From positions 186,001-250,000 of the forward strand of contig CAUJDF010000044.1 in NCBI GenBank assembly GCA_963169045.1: DNA of 64,000 nucleotides, written 5' to 3'. The DNA comes from Myxococcota bacterium. GTDB taxonomy: Bacteria > Myxococcota_A > Bradymonadia > UBA7976 > UBA1532. Shown one piece after another: positions 1-8,399 of this stretch (its first letter is position 1; each line of letters opens with the position of its first letter). Below the pieces are notes generated by a model. The model made no database searches and had not been told where the DNA came from. It worked only from the letters and a program-made list of their open reading frames with translations. The position numbers and the translations under genes are program-made.

Positions 1-1529
1 TCCTCGAACGACGTGAAGTAGTAGTACGGCTGGATGAAGACGCCCTTCACCTTGCGGCTGATGCCCGAGTACACGTCGAGCGACCACAGGAAGTCGTACG
101 GCAGGTCCTTGGCGAGGACCTCGTGGAGCTTCTTCATGAACTCCTTGTACTTCTTGTAGTCGCGCGTCGCCTTCGCCGTGTCGAGCAGCGTGTCGACCTC
201 GGCGTTGTTGTAGTTGATGAAGTTCATCACCCCCTTGCTGTGGAACAGCGGGTAGACGTCCTCCACCTCTTCGAAGGACCAGACGTTCATCGTCAGGTCG
301 AACTTCTTGCGGCTGAACACCTGGTCGCGGTACCGGGCGTGGTCGACGTACTCGGGACGCACGGTCACGCCAATCTTCTGCAGCTGCGCCTGCATGCCGA
401 GGAACAGCGCCTGACCGCTGGCGAGCTCCTTGTCCATCACGAACATCAGGTCGAGCTTGTTCTTGCCCTTCTTGCGCACGTTGCCTTGCAGCTTGTAGCC
501 CGCCTGGTCCAATAGCTGGTTCGCGCGCTCGATGTCCTGCGCACGGGGCTCGACCTGGAAGTTGTAGAACGGGCTCGACTCGGTGAAGGGTCCGCTGAGG
601 ATGTCGCCGCGCCCCAAGTGGGCCTCGAGCAGCTCCTCGCGGTTCAGCGCGAGCGAGATGGCCTCGCGGACGGCCTGATCCTTGAGGGGACCGCTGCTGT
701 GATTGAAGGCCATGTACCACCAGGAGACCGTGTGGTACGGCTCGAGCACGACCGAGTCGCTGTTCTCGAACAACGGAATGTTCTTGGGCGGGAGGAAGAT
801 GACCGCCTGGACGCCAGCCTTGCCGCCGGAGTACTGCAGCAGGTTCACTTGCGCCGACTTGTCGGGCGTGTGCTGCATGAGGATCTCGCCGACCTTCGGC
901 GGGTTCCAGTAGTCGGGATTCGCTTCGAGCGCCACCGAGCGGATGCTGAATCCGCCCTTCTTCACCATGTACGGGCCCGTACCGACCGGGTTCCGGTTGA
1001 AGTTGTCCTTGTGGCTGAGCGCCGTGCCCTTGAACTGCGCCTTGGGCAGGATCTTGAAAAGGAAGCGGCGCTCCGGGTCGGGAATCTGCCGGTCGAAGGC
1101 GACGTGCACTGCGAACTGGCCTTCGACGGTCGCCTCCCTGATGAACGAGAACTTGCTCTTGGCGTTGAAGACCGTCTTCGGATCCTTCGCCGCGTTGATC
1201 GTGAAGGCGACGTCATCGGCGGTGAAGGCCGAGCCGTCGTGCCACTTCACGCCCTCACGCAGGACGAACCGGATGCCGCCGTTGTCGGGGTCCACCTTCC
1301 ACGAGGTGGCCAAGGCGCCTTCGACATCGCCGCGCTTGTTGATGACCACCAGCGAGTCGAAGATCAGCTCGACCATGCGCACCGAGCTCATGTCCTCCGC
1401 GAAGAAGGGCAGAAGCGAAGTGGGCCGGGTGTCCTCCGGGTAGCGGAACGTCTGCTGCGCGTGCGCCGACGGCACCGCGCCTGCGACGAGCGCCAGGAGC
1501 GCCAGGCTCATGAGGCCACGGTTGGTCAT
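1..1529 (-). CDS. Peptide ABC transporter substrate-binding protein (family 5), C-terminus cut by window edge
   Basis: This is the periplasmic binding component of an oligopeptide/dipeptide-type ABC importer (SBP_bac_5 family). I translated the minus strand from an ATG at 1529; the frame stays open to base 1, so the C-terminal end is missing. The first 25 residues are a Sec signal peptide ending in A-H-A before QQTFRYP. Family features follow: an early 'lATSWKVD' strand, 'FVLREGVKWHDGSAFTADDV', the 'NPVGTGPYMVKK' loop and 'VREAISLALNREELL', in the usual order. It is the last gene in the window of a minus-strand run of exported proteins starting at the kinase near 8.2 kb. Permease and ATPase genes, if linked, lie beyond base 1. 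The ligand cannot be told from sequence. Confidence 0.9.
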   Translation of the reverse strand, partial: MTNRGLMSLALLALVAGAVPSAHAQQTFRYPEDTRPTSLLPFFAEDMSSVRMVELIFDSLVVINKRGDVEGALATSWKVDPDNGGIRFVLREGVKWHDGSAFTADDVAFTINAAKDPKTVFNAKSKFSFIREATVEGQFAVHVAFDRQIPDPERRFLFKILPKAQFKGTALSHKDNFNRNPVGTGPYMVKKGGFSIRSVALEANPDYWNPPKVGEILMQHTPDKSAQVNLLQYSGGKAGVQAVIFLPPKNIPLFENSDSVVLEPYHTVSWWYMAFNHSSGPLKDQAVREAISLALNREELLEAHLGRGDILSGPFTESSPFYNFQVEPRAQDIERANQLLDQAGYKLQGNVRKKGKNKLDLMFVMDKELASGQALFLGMQAQLQKIGVTVRPEYVDHARYRDQVFSRKKFDLTMNVWSFEEVEDVYPLFHSKGVMNFINYNNAEVDTLLDTAKATRDYKKYKEFMKKLHEVLAKDLPYDFLWSLDVYSGISRKVKGVFIQPYYYFTSFE

Positions 1530-1578
1530 TGTCGGTCTGGCTCCTTCAACTGCTGACGCGGGGCCGTCGCCCCCACTC

Positions 1579-3168
1579 TCACTGCCCCGCGGCGGCGCTG
1601 CCGGCCTGGTCCATGGCACGCGCCGTGAGAAGGTCACGAAGCATGTCGGACGGGCCGGCCACGTCGGGGAGCTTCTCCGCAAGGCGGCTCAGATACTTGA
1701 GGGCGACGCGTGGGCGGCCGAGCCCGACGTTGTCGCGGGCGGCGCACGCCAAGGCGGGCAGCCGGTTTCGCGGCGAAGGGCTGAAGGCGTTCGCCTTGTC
1801 TTCGGCCTCTTCGCGCATTTTGACGCCGAGCGCTTCATTCCCACCTCGGGAGAGCGCCTCGGCAAACCGAATCTGAACCTGGTCGGCGTATCGGTCGACC
1901 AGCCCGAGGGCCGCCACGTCGGCCGTCCCCTTCGCCGCCTGCCCCAGCGCCGCAAGCTCGTCTCCGAGAGCGCGCGTGAGCACGCCGCGGTCGTCGGGGA
2001 ACGCCTCGGCGTCAGCCTTCTCGCCGACGAAAGTTCCCGCCCATGTGCGCGCGACGCGCTGGCCGATCGTGCCGATGGGGATCTGCGCAAGCAGAGGACG
2101 CGCCGCGTCCACCTGGCCGCTCTCCGCCAGGACGCGGACGCGTAGCGCGAGCGCCTCCGCTCTCAAGTCTTCGACTCCCAGGCTGCCGCTGAGCACCAGT
2201 TCGGCAAGCGTCGCACGGTCCGGCGGCGCCTTCAACAGCCCTTCGAGCGTGGCGGACGCGTCGGCCGCCCGACCGGCGAGCAGCTCGGCGCGGGCCCGGT
2301 ACAAGAGCGCCCACCCGGTGGCGTCGCGAAGCGCCTCTGCGGCAAGAGCGGCGTAGGCCCGCGCGGGCGCCAGGGCCGCGACGGGGTCGCGCAATGCGAC
2401 CGCGCGCTCCCCGTCACCGACGACGACGTCGGCCTGCTGCGCTTCGAGGCCGCCGAGCAGCCGCCGCGCCTCGACGGCGCGACCGGCCGAGACGAGCGCC
2501 GACACCTTGAGCCGCCGGGTGAAGGCCGGCGTGCCGCCCGCCGGGGGCTCGGCGTCCACGCCCTCTGCCCTGCCCGCAAGGAGCGCGACGACCGTGGCGT
2601 CTCCTTCGCCGATCGCCGCCTGCCTCCACGCGGTCGCAGCCACGGGACCTTCGATGGCCTTCCAGTGTTCGGCCGGATCCGCGCCCGTCACCTGCGCGTG
2701 CCGAGCGAGGACGAAGCGCGTCCAGGCCGTCAGCTCCGGCATGCCGGAGGCGTCAGGGCGGCCAAGGACGACCTTGATATAGTCGGGCGTGGCGACGGCC
2801 ACCAGGTCGGCGAGCGCGAGATGTGCCTCGGCGAGCTCCAACGCGGCGCGAGCGGCGCCGACACGAGACGGCGACTCGGAGGCGGCCGACGCCAACTCGC
2901 TCTCGAAGGCAGACAGCGCGGCCGCGGCGTCGCCCTCGAACAGCCGAGCCCATCCTGCGCCGCTGCCCGCGAGCGCAACGAGTGGCGCGGGATCGCGGGC
3001 CACGTCGATGATCCAGCTCTTGCGGGCGAGCGCCCTGTCAGCCGAGACGTCGACGGGCGGAGCCGCCGCGGACCCCTCGTTGACGGGACCCTCGCGCTTC
3101 TTGCAGCCGCCCGTCGCGAGGACGAGCGCGAGCATCAGCGTGACGCTTCCGATCCGGCGCCCAGCCAT
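1579..3168 (-). CDS. Helical-repeat lipoprotein of unknown function
   Basis: A 529-residue predicted lipoprotein. The N-terminus has basic residues, a hydrophobic stretch and a lipobox LATGGC with the lipidated cysteine at residue 22. The rest is very rich in Ala, Leu, Arg and Glu, with short helix-turn-helix periodicity resembling degenerate TPR or Sel1-like repeats (for example around 'GAARAALELAEAHLALADL' and 'VALKYLSRLAEKLPDVAG'). No catalytic motif is visible. The next upstream gene, another lipoprotein with a TPR-like C-terminus, ends 4 bases before this start, so the two are almost certainly cotranscribed. A scaffolding role on the periplasmic face of a membrane is inference. Confidence 0.8.
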   Translation of the reverse strand: MAGRRIGSVTLMLALVLATGGCKKREGPVNEGSAAAPPVDVSADRALARKSWIIDVARDPAPLVALAGSGAGWARLFEGDAAAALSAFESELASAASESPSRVGAARAALELAEAHLALADLVAVATPDYIKVVLGRPDASGMPELTAWTRFVLARHAQVTGADPAEHWKAIEGPVAATAWRQAAIGEGDATVVALLAGRAEGVDAEPPAGGTPAFTRRLKVSALVSAGRAVEARRLLGGLEAQQADVVVGDGERAVALRDPVAALAPARAYAALAAEALRDATGWALLYRARAELLAGRAADASATLEGLLKAPPDRATLAELVLSGSLGVEDLRAEALALRVRVLAESGQVDAARPLLAQIPIGTIGQRVARTWAGTFVGEKADAEAFPDDRGVLTRALGDELAALGQAAKGTADVAALGLVDRYADQVQIRFAEALSRGGNEALGVKMREEAEDKANAFSPSPRNRLPALACAARDNVGLGRPRVALKYLSRLAEKLPDVAGPSDMLRDLLTARAMDQAGSAAAGQ

Positions 3169-3172
3169 TCGT

Positions 3173-4882
3173 TCAGGGCTCCAGGCCGGCCTTGAGATCC
3201 CGCAACTTCTTCATCCGGGCGTCGGCCGTCGCCACGCCTTGCGGATCGGCCCCACGGCTAAAGGTCTGGAAGTGCTCCCACTGCTGAAGGGCCTTGTCGA
3301 GCAACGTGCCGTTCGCCTTCTTGGCGTCCTCGTGGTACTGCCGCAGGAACTCGAACTCATACATCTCGGCATAGAAGCGGTACGCGTCACCCTTCACGTC
3401 GGCGGGCAGCGATCGCATGTTCACCTCGAGGCGGGACATCACGCTCAGGGCCTTGCGGTAGTTGCTCTGCCGCCCATAGGACTTCGCCAGCGACAACAGC
3501 AGCGTCGGATCACGCTTGTAACGTCCCTTCGACGTCGCGATCTCGAGTTCCTCCGCCTGTCGGCGATAGTCCTTCAGTTCGTGGTAGAAGTCGCCGAGCA
3601 GACGGTGCGCCTCATAGTAGCCGGGATGCGTCTGGTCGATCTGGCCGAGGAACTCGACGTCGGCACGCTGGAGCACCTTGCTGCGATCGAGGCCCGACTT
3701 GATCGAGTCGAGGCGCGTCTGCACCTCTTCGCGCGACATGCTGACGGGTGACGGACCCCCACCGCTGGCGGTCGGACGCGCCTGGGCCGTCAGCGCGGCG
3801 GCCTCGACCTTGTTGCCACCGTCGATCAAGAGGCCGTCCGGCCCTTCGCTGGGCGGCGGCTTCGACGGTCGCGACGGCGTAGGCGCGACGGCGAGTGCCA
3901 CGGGCGCCGGATCATCGCCGAGCAGGTCCAGGCCGGGCGCCGCAGGTTCGTCGCGCGGCGCGACGGCCAGGGGCTCCGGCTCGTCGCGCGGCGCCGGCTC
4001 GGGATCGTCGCGCAGCATGACGATCGCCGGCTGCTCCGCGGGACGCCGCTCCTCCTGGCGCGCGGGCGCCGCGGGCGCTTCCCAAGGGTTGCCCGCCGGC
4101 TCGGCACGCGCCACCACCGGCTCGCGCGCCTCACGCTCCGCCGGTGCCGGCGCCACCGGCCGCGCGGGTTCCGCCGCGGCGACCGCCTCGACCGGCACCG
4201 CCTCGGATGCCGGCGCCTCGACGACAGGCTGTGCCTCGGCCGTCGCCTCACCGGCCCTGTCCCCCCCGAGCGGCCCCGACTTCTTCTCGCTGAGGAGATA
4301 GACCTCGTCGTCCTCGGCGAACGTACCCTGGAAGGTGATGTTGCCTGCACGCGCGCTGAACTTCGTGCCCGGAACGCCGCCAACGCGGAGGAGGGCGTCA
4401 CCGGTCGGTCCGGTCTTGCCCACCAATTCGCCGTTGACCTTCACGGGCGTCGCCGGATCCGCCGTCCGCACCATGAAGAGGTAGTCGCGCTCCGGACGCT
4501 GTAGCGTGGCCTTGAAGTCGACCTGGAGCGGACGGCCGTCCTCCGGGTACTTGATCTTCACCTGCCACCGGCTCTGGTCGACGTTCGGCGGAACGCTGTA
4601 GCCCTGCGGCGCCTCGACATTGAAGGAGAGCGTCTCACCGTCTTTCGCGGCGTAGCGGCCGCGGAACTTTCCTTCGCCGTCCGTGATCCCGAACTTCTTG
4701 CCGTTGATGTAGAACCGGACCATCTCCACGGGCTTGCCCTGGAGGTCGGCGGTCATCACGTTCAGGATCACTTCCTGCTGCTTCGGCTTCTCTTCCTCCT
4801 GCTTGCCGCAGGCGAGCAGGAAGAGGACGAGCGAGGCCGCGAACGACAGGCGGATCGATGCGGTGCGCATGAACTGGCTCAC
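3173..4882 (-). CDS. Lipoprotein with regulatory-like Ig domain, Pro/Ala/Glu linker and TPR C-terminus
   Basis: A predicted lipoprotein with three parts. After the lipobox (LLAC, cysteine near residue 25) comes a beta-rich region of about 170 residues with carboxypeptidase-regulatory or PEGA-like turns ('FGITDGEGKFRGRY', 'VNGELVGKTGPTG'). A roughly 200-residue low-complexity linker rich in Pro, Ala, Glu and Arg follows. The last 150 residues are TPR-like. The longest reading starts at a GTG (4882) directly after the upstream stop codon; an ATG at 4870 gives a more typical signal peptide (MRTASIRL...) and may be the true start. It sits between two other exported proteins of the same run. Function is unknown. 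Confidence 0.82.
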   Translation of the reverse strand: MSQFMRTASIRLSFAASLVLFLLACGKQEEEKPKQQEVILNVMTADLQGKPVEMVRFYINGKKFGITDGEGKFRGRYAAKDGETLSFNVEAPQGYSVPPNVDQSRWQVKIKYPEDGRPLQVDFKATLQRPERDYLFMVRTADPATPVKVNGELVGKTGPTGDALLRVGGVPGTKFSARAGNITFQGTFAEDDEVYLLSEKKSGPLGGDRAGEATAEAQPVVEAPASEAVPVEAVAAAEPARPVAPAPAEREAREPVVARAEPAGNPWEAPAAPARQEERRPAEQPAIVMLRDDPEPAPRDEPEPLAVAPRDEPAAPGLDLLGDDPAPVALAVAPTPSRPSKPPPSEGPDGLLIDGGNKVEAAALTAQARPTASGGGPSPVSMSREEVQTRLDSIKSGLDRSKVLQRADVEFLGQIDQTHPGYYEAHRLLGDFYHELKDYRRQAEELEIATSKGRYKRDPTLLLSLAKSYGRQSNYRKALSVMSRLEVNMRSLPADVKGDAYRFYAEMYEFEFLRQYHEDAKKANGTLLDKALQQWEHFQTFSRGADPQGVATADARMKKLRDLKAGLEP

Positions 4883-5317
4883 TCAGATGCCGGTGATCGG
4901 CGTCGACATGTCGTCGGGCGCGACCTCCTGCTCCTGGGTCGGGTCCGGGGCGGTGTCGCCGATGTCGGGCGTACGAGGCTTGAGGACGAGGTCCTGGGCG
5001 AGCTTGGCTTCACCGCCGTCGACGAGGACCTCGAACGTCAGGTCCTCGAAGCCGAACTTGCGCACCTTGATGCGGTAGGTGCCAGGCTCGATCGGCTTCG
5101 ATTCGCCGAGGTCGCTGAGCGCCTGGCGGATGTTGAAGAAGCCGCGATTGTTGGTCATCGTCAGATCGGTCTCCGGCTCCGTGAAGACCTCTGCCTTCGC
5201 GATCGGCGTGCCCTTGTGATCGACGACGCGACCGGCGATGACGGTCGGCCCTCCCCCGCCGCACCCGGAGCCGAGGCCGAGGACGAGGGCGAAGCCCGAG
5301 AGGATCAGGGCGCGCAT
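4883..5317 (-). CDS. Small lipoprotein with carboxypeptidase regulatory-like domain
   Basis: About 144 residues. I placed the start at ATG 5317 because it begins a good lipoprotein signal (MRALILSGF..., lipobox GSGC) and overlaps the upstream stop in a TGATG arrangement, which suggests translational coupling. The longer open frame to 5371 has no signal-like N-terminus. The mature part is one beta-sandwich of the carboxypeptidase regulatory-like type: 'IAGRVVDHKGTPIAKAEVF', then 'TMTNNRGFFNIR', then 'GTYRIKVRKFGFED'. Such domains are usually structural or binding modules. No enzyme residues are present. Confidence 0.82.
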   Translation of the reverse strand: MRALILSGFALVLGLGSGCGGGGPTVIAGRVVDHKGTPIAKAEVFTEPETDLTMTNNRGFFNIRQALSDLGESKPIEPGTYRIKVRKFGFEDLTFEVLVDGGEAKLAQDLVLKPRTPDIGDTAPDPTQEQEVAPDDMSTPITGI

Positions 5318-5778
5318 CAGCCTCCCTCCATACGCTGACCGATGACGGTGAGCGCGTACTCCACCGTCCACTCGCGCGGATCGAGCTCGCGCAGCGCGGC
5401 GAGCTGGTCGTATGCCTGCGTGAGCTGACCCTCGACCGCAGCGTCGATGGCCTTCTTGAGCAGCTCGCGGCGCATCGCCGCCACCTCGGGCAGCCCATTC
5501 GCCTGCGCGATCTGCTCACTGATCTCGTTCAGCAGATCAGGCGCGTCGTTCTGAAGCTTGCGCCGAGTGAGGAGGAGATAGGCACGCGAATAGCGCTTCA
5601 GGCCTTCGGCGAGCAGGTTCGGCTTGTCTGCCGGTTTGGCCTTGGCGGCCTTCTCGAGCTCGGCCTTCCCCTCGCCGACCATTGCCCGAGCGTCGTCGAG
5701 CGGATCCGCGAGGGCCGCCGCGGGCGCGGACAAGGCCAGCGCGAGGAGGCCCAACGCAACGCGAGCCTTGATGGACAC
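5317..5778 (-). CDS. Exported helical protein, TPR-like
   Basis: A 153-residue exported protein. The chosen start is GTG 5778, which follows a strong purine-rich site (GGGGGAGGG) and opens a signal peptide ending in A-L-A before DPLDDARAM. The mature part is all helical, with TPR-like periodicity ('KPNLLAEGLKRYSRAYLLL', 'LTQAYDQLAALRELDPREW'). It is translationally coupled to the downstream lipoprotein through a TGATG overlap at 5317. It lies 82 bases after the kinase gene on the same strand. Function is unknown; it could be a periplasmic partner of the kinase's PEGA domains, which is inference only. Confidence 0.78.
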   Translation of the reverse strand: MSIKARVALGLLALALSAPAAALADPLDDARAMVGEGKAELEKAAKAKPADKPNLLAEGLKRYSRAYLLLTRRKLQNDAPDLLNEISEQIAQANGLPEVAAMRRELLKKAIDAAVEGQLTQAYDQLAALRELDPREWTVEYALTVIGQRMEGG

Positions 5779-5860
5779 AGGCGCCCTCCCCCGATGTAAC
5801 CGCCGGAATCTCGAACGGAAGCCTAGATCCACGCCCCCCCCAAGTCAATCCAGCGGCGGG

Positions 5861-8212
5861 TCATGGTTCCTTGAGGGCCACCGACACGTCCACCCCCTCT
5901 GACGTGGGCGTCGACTCGCGCTTCTCGACGGCATAGCCCTCGAGCTCGAGCTCGAACGTGACGGCGGTTCCGGGCGCACCCAAGTACGTAAGCGGCGTCC
6001 GGCCGACCGGCTTGCCGCCGACCTTCACCGTCGCGCCGCTGGGCTCCGAGGTGACGGTAGCCTGCGCGAGCTTCGAGTCGTCGCCGGGCGGGATCTTCAC
6101 GAACAGCCAGCTCGAGCCCGAGCGCTCGGCGACCTTGGCCTTGAACGTCCGTCGGTCCGGCGAAGCGAACTGGAGGTCGTGCGGCTGTCCCGACGGGGGC
6201 GCCGAGTACTGGGCCGGATTCTCGACGTAGAGCCCGCGGTCGAAGACCTCGACACCGGCCGGCTCGCTGTCGATGTGCACGATCGGCGGCCCTTCGGCGG
6301 CGGCCCCGCCCTTCTTGCCGCCGAACGGATCGAGCAGGACGACGGCGGCGGCGCCAGCGCCGACGAGCACGAAGAACGTGAGGCCCAGCAAGATTGCGCG
6401 CCTCGAACCGTCGCGCACGGGCAGGTTGACCGCCACCGTCGGCCGCTGATTCGTCTGCGTCGGACGAGCGGCGACAGGCGCGATCGCAGCCGGCGGCGGC
6501 GTCGGCGCGTCGTTGCGAACCGGACGTGGCGCGGTGGGCGGAGGCGCCATCGACGGGGCCGCCCCCTCGTCCGCCGACGGGGCGCTCGCCAGGCGCGGCA
6601 GGCCCTGAACGGTCCGGTGTTGCGGCGCTCCGCTCGTCGATGTCACCGGAGCGCCGGTCGATGAAGGCCTCGGTGCGGCACGGGTGGCGGGGGCGGACGT
6701 CGGCGCCGCTCGGGCCGGCGCCGGCACGGGCGTCGGCGCACCGAGTCCGAGCGCGGGCTGGAACGCCGTGCGGCGGATGCTGCCGGGCCGCGGCGCGTTG
6801 GGCTCTTCAGCCGTCGGAATCGGGACGACGCGCGACGGTTCGACCTCTTCGAGCTCCTCGTCATCGAGCTCGAGCATCGTCATTTCGTCGCGTGCCGCTG
6901 CCGGCGCGCGCGGCGCGGCTCGGTGCAGCCCGCCGTCCAGGCTGTCTCCGCCGACGCTGGAGAACGGGTTGTCGTCGGCGCCGTCGTCCTCGTCGGACTC
7001 GAACACCGTCGGCTCGTTGAAGTTGGCCTCTTCCTCGGGGAGCTCGAGGATCGTCCGTTCTTCGACGACCGGCGCTGCGGAGGCGACCCCGATGGCGGTC
7101 GCATCATCCGGCTCGTCGTCCTCGTCGAGACCGAAAGCCGGCGCCTCGGCCAGTGCGCGTCCAGGCTTCGCGGCCGCCGTCGAGGCGGAGTCGTCCCCCA
7201 ACAACAGCGTCTCCCCCTGCTCCTCCTCGTCGTCCTCAGCAGTCTCCGCCTTCTTCAGCGAAACGGCCGCGGGACGGACGGGGAGCCCCAGGTGGGCCTG
7301 CACCGCATAGAAGCCGCTGTTGAACTTGTAGTTCTCGAGGGCCTCGAGGAACTCGTCGCCGGTCTGGTAGCGTGCGCGGCGGTCCTTCTCGAGCGCGCGC
7401 AGCACCGTGCGCTCGAGCTCCACCGGCACTTCGGGGCGCAGAGAGCGCAGGGACGCCGGCTCGTCGCGCAAGTGCATCATCATCACGTCGACCGGCGTCT
7501 CGCCGCTGAAGGGCAGCCGGCCGGCGAGCACCTCGTAGAAGATCACGCCGAGCGAGTAGAGGTCGGACTGCTGATCGACCGTCTTCCCGCGGATCTGCTC
7601 CGGGCTCATGTAGTTCGGCGTGCCGTAGATCTTGCCCTGGACCGTCAGCCCGCCCTGATAGCCGCCGTCGATGTCGGCGCCCTCCTGAACGGCGGTGAGC
7701 TTGGCGATGCCGAAGTCGAGGACCTTCACGTAGTCCTCGTCCCCCTCGACGCGCGTCAGGAAGATGTTGTCCGGCTTGAGGTCGCGGTGGACCAGCCCCA
7801 TGCGGTGAGCCTCGGCGATGGTGCGCAGCGCCTGGCTCATCACCTTCACGGCGGTCTCGACCGGCGTCGGGCCCACGCGGCGCAGGCGCGCCTTGAGCGT
7901 CTCGCCAGCGAGGAACTCCATCGCGATGTAGAGGAGGCCACGCTCGCTCTGGCCGAAGTCGTGGATGACGATCGCGTTGGGGTGCTTCAGCCGCGAAGCG
8001 AGGTAGGCCTCGTGACGAAAGCGCTCCACCGAAATGGGGTCGCCGCGCTGATCGTGCAGCAGGATCTTGAGCGCGACGATGCGATCGACGGACAGCTGCC
8101 GGGCTTTGTAGATGGCCCCCATGCCACCTTCGCCCAACTTCTCGAGGATTTCGAATCGTCCGTCGATCACGGACCCGAGGAGGTCCGCCGCGGAGAATGC
8201 GTCTTGCGCCAT
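5861..8212 (-). CDS. Membrane Ser/Thr protein kinase with periplasmic PEGA domains
   Basis: A 783-residue Hanks-type kinase. The catalytic domain spans about residues 18-285: glycine loop GEGGMG (27-32), VALKIL lysine K49, HRDLKPDN (142-149, catalytic D144), DFG (167-169), and a long activation segment leading to GTPNYMSPEQ. All catalytic residues are intact, so it should be active. A cytoplasmic acidic and Pro/Ala-rich linker of about 300 residues precedes one transmembrane helix near residue 605. The periplasmic tail has two PEGA-like domains ('DSEPAGVEVFDRG', 'TSEPSGATVKVGGKPVGRTP'). The start was chosen as ATG 8212 (MAQDAF...), because the open frame beyond it to 9247 runs through the divergent gene. 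It heads the minus-strand run of exported proteins. Confidence 0.93.
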   Translation of the reverse strand: MAQDAFSAADLLGSVIDGRFEILEKLGEGGMGAIYKARQLSVDRIVALKILLHDQRGDPISVERFRHEAYLASRLKHPNAIVIHDFGQSERGLLYIAMEFLAGETLKARLRRVGPTPVETAVKVMSQALRTIAEAHRMGLVHRDLKPDNIFLTRVEGDEDYVKVLDFGIAKLTAVQEGADIDGGYQGGLTVQGKIYGTPNYMSPEQIRGKTVDQQSDLYSLGVIFYEVLAGRLPFSGETPVDVMMMHLRDEPASLRSLRPEVPVELERTVLRALEKDRRARYQTGDEFLEALENYKFNSGFYAVQAHLGLPVRPAAVSLKKAETAEDDEEEQGETLLLGDDSASTAAAKPGRALAEAPAFGLDEDDEPDDATAIGVASAAPVVEERTILELPEEEANFNEPTVFESDEDDGADDNPFSSVGGDSLDGGLHRAAPRAPAAARDEMTMLELDDEELEEVEPSRVVPIPTAEEPNAPRPGSIRRTAFQPALGLGAPTPVPAPARAAPTSAPATRAAPRPSSTGAPVTSTSGAPQHRTVQGLPRLASAPSADEGAAPSMAPPPTAPRPVRNDAPTPPPAAIAPVAARPTQTNQRPTVAVNLPVRDGSRRAILLGLTFFVLVGAGAAAVVLLDPFGGKKGGAAAEGPPIVHIDSEPAGVEVFDRGLYVENPAQYSAPPSGQPHDLQFASPDRRTFKAKVAERSGSSWLFVKIPPGDDSKLAQATVTSEPSGATVKVGGKPVGRTPLTYLGAPGTAVTFELELEGYAVEKRESTPTSEGVDVSVALKEP

Positions 8213-8237
8213 GCCGCTCCCGATTGCCGGCCCAGCG

Positions 8238-8265
8238 ATATTAACCACACCCTCCCCACGATCAA
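8238..8265 (-). promoter_or_regulatory. Sigma-70-like promoter for the kinase gene
   Basis: Read on the minus strand, TTGATC and TAATAT are separated by 16 bases, 26 bases before the kinase ATG at 8212. The AT-rich TTAATAT stands out in this GC-rich DNA. Confidence 0.55.
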
Positions 8266-8334
8266 AATCGCCACCTGAGGTCGATGCGCGAGATCGCGTC
8301 GATTTTCGCCTCGCACGGCGTCGCCCCGAGTGCG

Positions 8335-8364
8335 TTGACCGCCATTCGCCGCTGCCCGTACATT
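8335..8364 (+). promoter_or_regulatory. Sigma-70-like promoter for the IgGFc-binding lipoprotein gene
   Basis: TTGACC (8335-8340) and TACATT (8359-8364) with an 18-base spacer, about 35 bases before the start at 8400. It faces away from the kinase promoter in the same intergenic region. Confidence 0.5.
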
Positions 8365-8399
8365 GTGGCGTCGCAAAGCAAGCTGGGGCCACGGGACTC

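Noticed and set aside
618-1556. Plus-strand open frames opposite the peptide-binding protein
   Set aside because: The minus-strand frame has a signal peptide and family 5 binding-protein motifs along its whole length; the plus frames have no such features.
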